This document shows positions 36,901-46,659 of a DNA stretch of 64,000 bases, in pieces. The stretch's first letter is position 1. Each line of letters starts with the position of its first letter. The notes beneath the pieces were generated by a model. That model did not search any database and was not told where the DNA came from. It saw nothing but the letters and a program-made list of their open reading frames with translations. The translations under genes and the position numbers were made by a program. The stretch spans positions 2,418,001-2,482,000 of the forward strand of contig JAVTLE010000014.1 in the NCBI GenBank assembly GCA_033439295.1. Direction: 5' to 3'. The stretch is from Deuterostichococcus epilithicus (Eukaryota; Chlorophyta; Trebouxiophyceae; Prasiolales; Stichococcaceae).

Positions 36901-39900
36901 AGAAAGGCGGCGGCAGAAAGGGCGGCAAGGGCGGCCGCCACAGGCAGCACAAGCACCCGTCCAAGAAGGGCGCCAAGGCCGCCGCTGGCGCCCAGTCGGT
37001 GCGCGCTCCGCCAACGCCATGGCATTCTCTCGCAGCGCTCTGCTGCCTCACCTTTGGTGTCTGTTTGCACAAGCCTCCGACAATGTTCTCAAATCCAGTT
37101 GCTTGTGCCATCAGCTCCAGTGCCAGGCTCGTTGCCCCAAAACCCCGCCAGGCTGCCCACCCACTTGCTCGCCAGACGGACTCATAGCAGTTTCACCAGT
37201 GCAGTCCTGCCGTCCCCACGCAGGCGGAGGAGGTGGATGCGCGCATGCTGGGGGCGCTGGTGGCGGGCGTCCGGCGCGCTTTCCCCTACGTCGATGCCGG
37301 CGAGGTGGAGGACGTCATCGACAAGCACTCCGACTCCCTGTTCCGCATCACCCACACGGCGCCACTGGGCGTGTCGCTGCAGGTGGGATTCGCAGCAGCA
37401 GCAGGGCCGCCTGCATGAAATCAAGGGACGTCCACAGTGTGCCCCCACTTCAGCTCAATCAATACAGGAGCCCATCCGGTGCTGCTGTCTGGCATCTGCA
37501 CGGACCCTGCCAAGATGCAGCCACTCGAAGCGAGAAACGCAGCGCCCCAGTGCGGGCAAATCGTTGGGCTTCACCTGCGCACAGGTGCTGGCGCTCATGC
37601 TGCAGCTGATGGCCGGGCGGCGCGCTGTCAGCGACCGCTTCTACCGGTGCGCTTTCCGAAGCAGTCGGAGGGAAACCCTGCCTGGCAGCGTCTGATGTGT
37701 CAGCAGTCTTGATCGTTGGATGTCGTAAGTTGAGTTGCATCAGAGTGCTGTCTTGTTGCAGGGCGCTGTACGCGGTGATGCTGTCGCCGGATGTGGGCCG
37801 CACCAGCAAGGCCCCCATGTTCGTGTCTCTCGTCTTCAAGGCGAGCCCTGCTCTGCATAGCTCACCACTTTATGTTTTAATGTATGTTTCAAAGTATCTT
37901 CCAATCGATCTAGATAGTGCCTGACAAACGGTTTCTGACTCCTTCTGCTGATGTTTGCTGGAGCTGACCACTTCGTGAGGCTGGCACCACATACTGTCGT
38001 GCATTTCGTCCTTGCCCGAGATCGGGATGTCACATGCAGCAATCCCCCCACTGTGACTCGCACACTGCGACAGGCCATGAAGGCGGACGTGAGCATCAAG
38101 CGGGTGGCCGCCTTCGCCAAGCGGCTGCTGCAGGTGGCGCTGCAGTCGCCAGGCCCCTTTGCCGCTGGCACCCTCTTCCTGCTGTCCGAGGTCCTCAAGG
38201 TGCGGCTGCCAGCTGCCTGGCCCCTGCTCCCTGCTTGCCCCGCAGCAGGCCGCACACAGCCATCCATGCTGCAATCCGTTCTCTGGTCGTGACCCAAAGG
38301 TTCTCTGTTCGTGACCCACAGAGCATGAGGCAACGGCAGTGATTGAGCCGATGAACCCCACATCCGCATTCGGCAACACAGCATCGGGCACACATTGTGC
38401 ATGGCTGCATCTTCCGCCCCATCGTTCGATGGTTGAGCTTACGCACTGTCAACACCTGCACACGCTTGCGCGCAGGCCAAGTCGCCGCTGTGGACGGCCA
38501 TCCTGCAGCCGGCCGAGGCGGCGGATGATGTGGAACACTTTCAAGACGCGCCTGACTCCGATGTCGAGCCAGTAGCGCCGGCGGCGGCAGCGGTGGCGGC
38601 CCCGCAACAGCACCCAGCACCCTCGCGGCTGAATGGCCACCAGGTCCGTGTCACACCCGCTTCTCAGCGATCGATTGGGTTCAATGACTGTAATAAATGG
38701 ATCGGCTCGAGGTTGCCCAACACCGGATCTGACCCGTCTTTAGACTGATTCTGGACAGCGGTTCGATGCCTGTTGTCGCCCGCCACGCAGGCAGACGGCT
38801 CCCATGCCGAGGGCTCGGAGGATGATGCCATGGGCAAGGCTGAGCCGGACGAGGCGGCGGCGGCGGCGGCGGCGGCAGTGACAGCGGAGGTGGGTGCGGA
38901 GCGGGCGGCAGATGGGGAGGCGGTTCCAGCTGGGGCGCAGCCCGCCGGCGAGGCGCCCTGGCCGGCGCCAGGCGCCTACGACATGCACAAACGGTGCTGC
39001 TCCCCAACTGTCACAGCCTGTTCCCTGCAGTGCACTGTCGGCCTGCCCCACCCCAACCCCACGAGCCCACACCCCAGACCGGGGACCATGCCCCTGCGCA
39101 AGGCAGAATGACAGACCAACAAGGGTCAATGTCCGAGTGCATGTGGACGCGCACTGAGCTAAAGCTTGCGGCGCCGCAGGGAGCCGGCGCACTGTGGCGC
39201 AGAGGCCAGCTGCTGGTGGGAGCTGGACGCGCTGGCAAAGCATGCGCACCCCTCGGTGGTGGCCATGGCGGGCTCGCTGCTGGCGGGCGCCTCAGTCGTG
39301 TATGACGGCGACCCGCTGCGCGACCTGGCACTGCCCGCCTTCCTCGACAAGTTTGTGCGCCGCAAAGCCAAGGTGAGCTGCCTGGCTGGGCAGCTGTCAC
39401 CATGTCGTCGCCTCAGAAGCTCTCCAAGCAGCTTGGAGCCGGGGGGNGGCTCGTATGTAGACGCTCGCTGCTGGTGATGAGGGCATCCTCCCAAGCAGCT
39501 GCTCCTCGGATGGACTGCCTGGCTGGCGGGCTGCAGCAAATGCGTGCAGGGGAGGGGATCCGGGACCTCCTGTTCCTCCAGATGCTGTGCAGCGCTGATG
39601 ATCTCGCCTGCTGCTTAACAGAAAACCGCGCGGGGCGGCTCGGTCATGCAGCCGCTGGGGCGGCTGCAGGCGGCAGGCAACGAGGGCGCGGCGGCGGCCA
39701 TCGCCGCGGAGCCAGGCACCTCCGCGTTCGCGGCGCTGGCGGCTGCGGACGTGCGGCCGGATGCGGTGTTCTTCCACAAGTTCTACTCGGCGCGGCAGGC
39801 GCGGAAGCCGGCCAAGGCGCAGCCGGAGGCGGGCGCCGACAGCGATGCCTCTGACGCCAGCGACGCTGAGATCGGTGCATGCCGTCCCTCAACTTGCCGC

Positions 39901-41337
39901 TGCGCTGTCCCGCCGCAGCCGGGGCTGTCCATGTGCAGTGCTCCCTTGCATCTTGTCAGCTGTGTTGGTAACTCCAAGTCGTCACGGCCTCCTCAGCCTC
40001 AGTAGCTGCCTCCTCAGCCTCAGCGCACGGCACGTTGCGGCCTGACATGTCACACGCAGCGCGGCGCCCAGGCGCCGGTCCGAGCGGCCCCCCAGCGCCG
40101 CTGCCGCCCACAGCAGCAATGCCGCCCTGTCATTCTGCTCATCTCAAATTCCTCGCTTTGTCTTTTCCCACATTCTGCCAAAAGTTACGTGTGCGGCGCC
40201 GCACAGACCGGTTGATGGACGAGGAGGAGGAGGGCGGCGCTGAGGGCATCGTCGCCACCGCGCCCGACGCCGAGTACGACTACTCCGCCCTCGCCGACGC
40301 CTTTGACGACTCCGCCTCCGACGGCGGCGCAGCCTCAGGTGTGAGCACGACTCCGCTTGCCGGACTCGGCCCGCGCTCTGGAGCTGTGCAGCATGGAATG
40401 CGTCTGCAGCTGTTCAGCACATGGTGGCATGCATGCCACAATGGCAGCGCGAGCAACCGTCTCATTGGCGTTGCGCCGGCATCGTGCCAGCAGCCCGCAG
40501 CTGTCGCAGCACCTGCGCCAATGGGAACTCCCAGTCTCGTTTGCTGGACAGCCGCTACGGCTGTTTGCATGGCGGTCCGAAAAACAGGCGTGAATGCGTC
40601 TTCGCTCCTTCACACCCGCAGATGAGGAGGCGGGCTCGGACATTAGCGAAAATGTCAACCCCTTCGATCTGGCGGAGCCCACCACCAGCGAGGAGGGCGG
40701 CAGCGACCACGACATGCCCGACTCCAGCGACGCGGGTGCATCCCTCGTGCTTCCCTTGGGCATCCCGCTTTTAGTGACGAAGTCATCAGTTTTTGTAAAG
40801 GGGGTCGCCCTTGTGGCTGAGCAGTCCCCGAAATGTCTTCCCGCTCACCCTGTTTTGCAACAGTGCTCAACGCGCAACGGCGCCTCCGTTCGTGGCCCAC
40901 AAGTTTGTTGCCTGACTGCAGGCAGCAGCGACAGCGACGGGGAGACGGGCGCCTTTGCGTCCGCAGACGACTGGGCGGCGCGCATTGACGAGCATGAGCG
41001 CGCTGCCAGCGGCAACGGTGCATCCCTCTGTGTGCACGCCGCTGCATGAGCTGCCACGCACATACGAGCTGTTGTGATGCGCAGCGCCTTCTTGACCTGC
41101 TTACTCGCACTATCGATATAGCAAGTACTGGTATGTATGCTGGTCCTACAGCGGCGATGATATTGGTTTTGTGCCCTTGCAGGGCCGCCGGACTCGGGGG
41201 ACAGCGGCACAGAGGAGGAGGAGGAGGAAGCCCCGCCGCGGCGGCATAAGAAGCGGAAGCTTGCACAGCCTGCCGCTGACGCGCCATCAGGTCGCGCAGC
41301 CACTAAGCAGGGGAAAGCGAAGCGAAAAAAGCGGTGA
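33970..41337 (+). CDS. CEBPZ / Noc1 (Mak21) ribosome-biogenesis factor
   Basis: Noc1/Mak21 (CEBPZ in animals) pairs with Noc2 in nucleolar assembly and transport of 60S precursors. Nineteen exons give 1097 aa (human 1054). The N terminus is Lys/Ala-rich. Then come TSDKVAAITLLLQ, LLPDRKLRWLGQQPL, the CBF/Mak21 core (AGYLLSGVLADHPGMKAVVV, RARYYAVVFLNQLQLSHHP, DMYMTLFQLIITGK, LVAGVRRAFPYVD, GRTSKAPMFVSLVFK), ELDALAKHAHPSVVAMAGSL, FLDKFVRRK and VFFHKFYSARQ. The tail is strongly acidic, ending in basic HKKRKLA...KRKKR. Exon 7 (36748-36998) carries an extra basic Gly/Lys insert of about 50 residues. The intron at 37841-38073 has a GC donor. An ambiguous base at 39447 lies in the intron after exon 14. 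Exon phases all close. Confidence 0.93.
39447..39447. other. Ambiguous base in CEBPZ intron
   Basis: A single N within a G run in the intron 39373-39621. It does not affect the coding model. Confidence 0.9.
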
Positions 41338-41861
41338 TACGAACCGGATAGATGGCTGTTGGTTTCGATTTGAACCCACAAGCAAATCTGCGCTGGAGCA
41401 GTATGCGAGCACCCTGAGTTGTCCCAGTCCTGGCAACCCGCTGCAACCTCAAAGCTGGCACAATCTCCAATGCAATTGTGATATTTGCACTTCAGAACGG
41501 ACAGTGCTGACCTTAAACTTCCCTAGCCTGTGCCTAGACCCCGCAGCTCCTAATCAGTGCTCAGAACCTGACTGCACCGCAGCTGATGCCATCCCACCAC
41601 AGGTAGGCATAGGGCATAACTTGAAACATCAATCATATGATCTCGAAACGAAACGCGCAGCTGACCCATTGCTGCTGCGACTTGACTCGCTGTCTGTGTG
41701 CATGCAGCAGCGCCCCACCTGCGTCGACTGGTCGATCGCGTGCTGGCTAGTTCTGTGGTGTGCTGACCCGCCCCTTCGTGCCTCTGTCCCCTCACGACCT
41801 CGGACCCCGCCCTCTCACGCTCGCTCTCCGGTCTGCAAAGGGTCCGATGCCCACGCGGCCT
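41338..41861. other. 3'-3' spacer, CEBPZ / PEAMT
   Basis: A 524-bp convergent gap holding the two 3' UTRs. No coding exon or notable repeat is seen. Confidence 0.4.
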
Positions 41862-44800
41862 TCACTGCGGCTTGCGGGCAGTGAACAGGCCCCACCGCTG
41901 CTCGCCGTCGGCGACGCGCTGCAGCTTGGCAGCCCAACCGCCGACGACGTCGCTGTAGTCGGCCTCACTGAACTCCGCCACGAAGGCCGCCTTGTCCGCC
42001 TCCGCCGCAGCCAGCTCCCGCTTCAGGCTCGCCTCGAACTGCGCACACAGGTGTGAGACAAGATATCATCAGATGGGTGCACCAGAAGCTTGGGGACACT
42101 CGAGCTCATCATGCACCATCCGTAAGCGCAACCCCTCTCCTGACATGCGAACAGCGGCCTGCATGGTTCGAGTAGCTTGCTGGACTGTCATGCTCATCTC
42201 AGGTCTCCAGGGAGGCACTCGCCGACGGCCATCGCGTGCAGCGGCTGGCGGCTGGCAGGAAGCACGCCTGAGCACACGACTGTTGAGGATCGTCAGGGAA
42301 AAGTCATTGCAGCAGTGAAGAGCCGCACCTGCCAGGTGCGGTCCTCCGCAGCAACGTCCACGAAGCCGGCTCCCTTCAGCAGATCGCCATACTCCTCCAC
42401 ACTGCACAGAGTTGGCGCGCATCATGACGTCAATGACGCCAACCACAATCACAAAGACACATAGCACTCAGAATTACGACGCATGAGGCGACTTCGAGCA
42501 CGAACAGCAGCGCAGCCTGCCCACACTCACACTGCCTTCCGGACCATGTATCAGTCAGTCATGACACTGAACTGCGACGAAGCAAGGATTGGGATGGTGA
42601 CGCACCTGTGCAGGTCGTAGCCGCGCTGCTTGATGTACTTTTGAAACTCCTGCGACACGTCGCCTGCCTTGCGGCAGTAGTCGCTGATCAGCAGCCGCCC
42701 GCCCGGCCGAAGCATCTGCAAGAACCTGCACGTGCGCACCAGACAATTTAACCTTTGAGAGCTTGGGCTTGGGCGTGGGCGTGCCGCCGCCTCAGCATGG
42801 AGGCGTGGAGCAGCGTGGGCGCAACTGCAGCGCCTGCAAGGAGGCAGCCTGCTGGCAAGCTCAAGGAGCGAGCTATTGGCTGGACGCGCACCGCTTGAAC
42901 AGCTCGGGCTTGTCCTGGATGTGCAGCAGCGTGTCGCGGCTGTAGACCACGTCGTACGACTCCGGCTTGAACTCCGCCGTCGTGCAGTCTGCAATCTCGA
43001 ACGACACCTGCGGGTGTTCAAGTGACGAGCTGAGTTGCACCGAGGTGGGGATGTGAGTCAGCGCACTGACGCACAGGACAACAGTGCTGAGCGGGGCTTC
43101 TGGGAGAGGCAAATGCGCAGGTCGAGCTGCAGCCGCTGATGGCCAGCCACGGGTTCCGAATTCACAAGCGATAGCCAAGCGATAGTCAACAGGGCGCTCA
43201 CCTGAGTGTGGTTCTGCTGCTGGGCGCGCTCGAGGGCGATGAGCACCATGTTGACGGAGAGGTCGATGCCGTGGACGTAGGCGCCGTGGCGGGCGGCCAT
43301 GTAGAAGTCGCCGCCGCCGATGCCGCAGCCGACGTCCAGCACCCGCTCCTCCGGCTGCAGCCCCAGCTTGTCCACAAACTCCTGCGCGGGTTTAGGGAGC
43401 GGCCAGATCTTGGTAGACGGTTGGTGTTGCAGGACGCAGGGGGCATGTGACGCATGATCGCCTCGGGTGTCCTGCCAGTGCTGCAGCCAAGTCCAACATC
43501 TCATTCGGCCCTGCAACCTGCCAGCCATTTGCTAGTGCGGTAGCGCCCTGGGACTGCCGCAGGCTTCCTCTGACCACCATGCACAAAGCCAGAGGCGGCA
43601 GCAACGCTGGGTGTACGCTGGGTGTCGACGACCCCACCTGCGTGGTCTCGGCGCCGCCGGTGCTGACGAAGCCACTGCCGAAGATGCGCTCGTAGCGCAG
43701 GATGCTGCGGGTGCTGTACTGCGTGCTGTCCAGGAAGCTGCGCACTGTGCCTGGCCGCCGGCCCTCCCGGACGACCTGCCCGGCAGGTCACACAGCTGCA
43801 AATCGGAGCCCGATGACATGATCGCAAGCTGCAGGTCAGAGCCCGATGACATGATCGCAGGCCGAATGCGGAGGTGCGAGGCGGCACGGCCGTTGCTGGG
43901 CCAGCAGGAGCGCACGGCTATCTCGGTGGCGTCGTGATGCCTGCACTGCACTGCATGCCATCCCACCACAGCGCCGCTGCGAACAGCGCCGGTCTGCAGT
44001 TGCAGGTGTTCTACAGGCAGCAAGGCGGCGGCAAGGCGGCAGCCCCGCACCTTGGTCCATTTCCAGCAGATCTGGTTCTGGTTCTTCTTCACGCGCACAT
44101 AGGTGTCCACGCACTTGCAGCTGACCAGCTCGAAGTGCGCAAAGCGGCCGCCCTCCTCCTCCACCTGCGCCGCCGGCACCAGCTACTTCTTACTGCGTCT
44201 CCTTTCAGGTTCCTGTTCGAGAGTCGGTCAGTCTTCACTCGTGCCGACGGGCGGCGATGCACGCCCCCTGAAGCTGTGCGCCGCAGCGAAGCCTCCAAGG
44301 TCTTCAGCAGTCAACCGCCACGCAGACACCGGACTGTCAGCAACCGGAGTGCGCAGTGCTGGGGTCCAGGCGGCCCGCACCTCTGCATTGTCAAACATGG
44401 CGAAGTAGTCTCGCGGGTTGCGGTAGTGCGTGGGATTGCTGCCGCGCTTTGCGTCACCGCTCTGCCTGAAGCACGACTCCCTGAAGAACACCGTCCCGCC
44501 CTCCTTCACCTGTCCGCAGCATGCAAGCAGACGGTTGCGACGGTGTGGTGATCCTCCGCTCGCAAGGGCGATGCACACAAGCGCCTGTGGTCACTCTTTC
44601 AACCAACGAAGGCAGGCGTCTGTCGCTGGCGCCGGCACAGCAGCCAGTGACAGCGTCGAAGTGCGAAGTGTCGAAGGGGCGCAGGGGCGCACCCATCGCA
44701 GGGCATCCGTGGCGAGCTGGGCGACCTCATCATCGCTCAGATACATGAGCAGCCAGTTGGAAAAGACCACGTCGTAGCTGCCGGCCGGCAGCTGCAGCTG

Positions 44801-45840
44801 CGTCGCGTCTGCCTGGCGCCTGCAACCGCAGTGAGGCGGGTCAGCCTCGCGCCATGCCCGCGGCGGCGCCACCCCGCCGCCGTCCGTGCATGCACCACCC
44901 TGCCGCCGTCCGTGCACGGCTCAGATGCCTCACCACGCCAAGACTCACCACGCCACGTTGGAGCAGTGCGCGTTATTCTCGCGGTTCTGCTGGATGAGGT
45001 TGTCCATGAAGTCCACTGCCAGGACGTGCGCCGCGTTGCGTGCCAACTCCCCTGTGAAACGGCCGATGCCGGCGCCCAGCTCCACCAGGCGCTTGCCTGC
45101 CACCGAGCCCAGCATGCCCAGGACCTGTTTGCACGTCACGAGGCTTTTTGCGAAGGCGACGCTGCGCGAGCCAAAAGTCTGGTGCATGTGCTTCGAGAGT
45201 TGCACACGCTGCTGCGTCAGGATGCGTGCCCTGTCACCTGGCATGGCGCCGCAGAGACCGTGTAAGCATCAATGTGTGCCCCATGATTGCAGCTGCGTGT
45301 CAGCAAGGCGGCGACAGGCGACGGAGCAGCAAGGCGGAGTCACATGGCAGTCCAGTGCGGCAGCTGCTGGGCATGCTGGTTGAGTCTGCCCTTCGTGATG
45401 CTGTCAAATCTGTGGGTCTGATCGGGGCAGTCCATAGACTTCGCTGCCAGTGGAGCAAGGCGGCTGCATTCGGCCAGCCTATGCGGGAGCGGGCCAGCCG
45501 AGCAACGTGCTCCAAGACGTGGTTCAAAGTGAGTTCCCAGAGCGCAGCTTGGGTGGTGATGCAAAAGAGGGTGCGGCAGCGTGCAGATGCGTGAAGATTT
45601 GCCAGGCATGCCGCCGTCGGAAGGTGTCCGGTGGGACGGCCGCAGGCCAGACCGTTTATTTCTGCGTTTGCCGGATTGACGGACGCACACCTCAGGCCGC
45701 TCCTGCTTGTCGATGAGCTTGGCCTGACTGTCCAGCATCATAGCTTCCACCGTGGCATTGGCCGAGTGCTCCTTCCAATAGTCCGACTGCACGCTGCGCT
45801 CCGCTGACCGCACATCGTTGAGCTCACTGATCTGCACCAT
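41862..45840 (-). CDS. PEAMT: Phosphoethanolamine N-methyltransferase (two-domain)
   Basis: Converts phosphoethanolamine to phosphocholine in three SAM-dependent methylations (EC 2.1.1.103), feeding phosphatidylcholine synthesis. Eleven exons give 499 aa, the plant two-domain length: 45840-45691, 45124-44949, 44819-44693, 44509-44381, 44164-44051, 43775-43638, 43381-43202, 43007-42892, 42725-42606, 42401-42329 and 42038-41862. The first methyltransferase domain has SAM motif [10 protein letters not shown] (about 63-72), [16 protein letters not shown] and [12 protein letters not shown]. The linker has [19 protein letters not shown] and [17 protein letters not shown]. The second domain has [15 protein letters not shown] (about 292), [19 protein letters not shown] and [11 protein letters not shown]. 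The tail ends [12 protein letters not shown]...GEQRWGLF. The start at 45840 was chosen because homologues begin near here. An in-frame upstream start at 45972 would add 44 residues that could be a leader. Confidence 0.95.
43794..43859. repeat. 33-bp tandem duplication in PEAMT intron 5
   Basis: Two adjacent 33-bp copies (43794-43826 and 43827-43859) differing at only a few positions. Each contains AGCCCGATGACATGATCGCA. They lie just upstream, in the direction of transcription, of exon 6 of the PEAMT gene. Confidence 0.85.
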
Positions 45841-46659
45841 GTTTGCCAGGCGCAGACCCGTTGTAATTAACGTGACGCACTTGGGAGGAGGAGCAAATGA
45901 TCGCGAGCTGGTGATCGAGACTTCAGTCTTCAATTCTGTGGCAGCCAAACTGCTATACAGTCGCTTCTCCACGGGTGTCTTGTGTGTTCAAGCCAAAACC
46001 CCTGGCAGACCGACAAAACGAGGGATGCGTACACGTGCATGTAAACCCTGACTGCACCAAGGCTAGCAGGATTAGGCACCCTAGTTGCATGCACGTCGCG
46101 GGCGTTCATAGATCAGAGTCGTCTGCTGCACTGTTGCTGAACTGGAGAGTCACACGTGCAACAGCTGTCGCGTGACACATCTGCACGCCCGCTGAACCGT
46201 GTAGTCTGCCGGTGGATTGGAAACTCGACTCAACTGATGCCAGCAAGTTAGCGCTTCCGAGCCCAGCGAGCATCGAGGCGTGCTGCTGCATCGTTGATTC
46301 GGTATCTAAGCCTTGCAGCTAAGGCCGGTCGCGGTCTGCCGTCAGAATTGCAGACGAGGCACCGAAAAGGACACGGAACACCTTCGCTTCAAGGCCGACA
46401 ACGTATTGTTTGATTGGCCGACCGCAGCAGCTATCGGACTCGAAAGCAAGCGCTGCTCGCGTGTCTCGATACGAATTCGGGCTTGGCCGTCTGTGCTTCA
46501 GAGGGCACCCCTGCTTTAGAGCAGGCTGCCAGGGGTTGTCGAGCTGGCTACAGCAGTTGAACAGCCGTCCAGAACATCTGGCGACCCAGCCGGAGCTGCA
46601 ACGCGAAGTGGGAAGAGTTACCAGGGTCACAATCAGGGATAGACAGCTGAGCAGCCGGC
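45841..46659. promoter_or_regulatory. Divergent upstream region, PEAMT / SKP1-like
   Basis: An 819-bp interval between opposed starts. The first 130 bp continue the PEAMT frame open upstream of its chosen start. The rest shows no recognisable exon. Just inside the neighbouring exon 1, at 46681-46705, a short direct repeat (CACCCAGCACGGAGG twice) encodes APSTEAPSTE of the SKP1-like protein. Confidence 0.35.

Noticed and set aside
38278-38322. Short tandem repeat GTTCTCT..CGTGACCCA in a CEBPZ intron
   Set aside because: Two imperfect copies of about 20 bp with no other signal; likely slippage.
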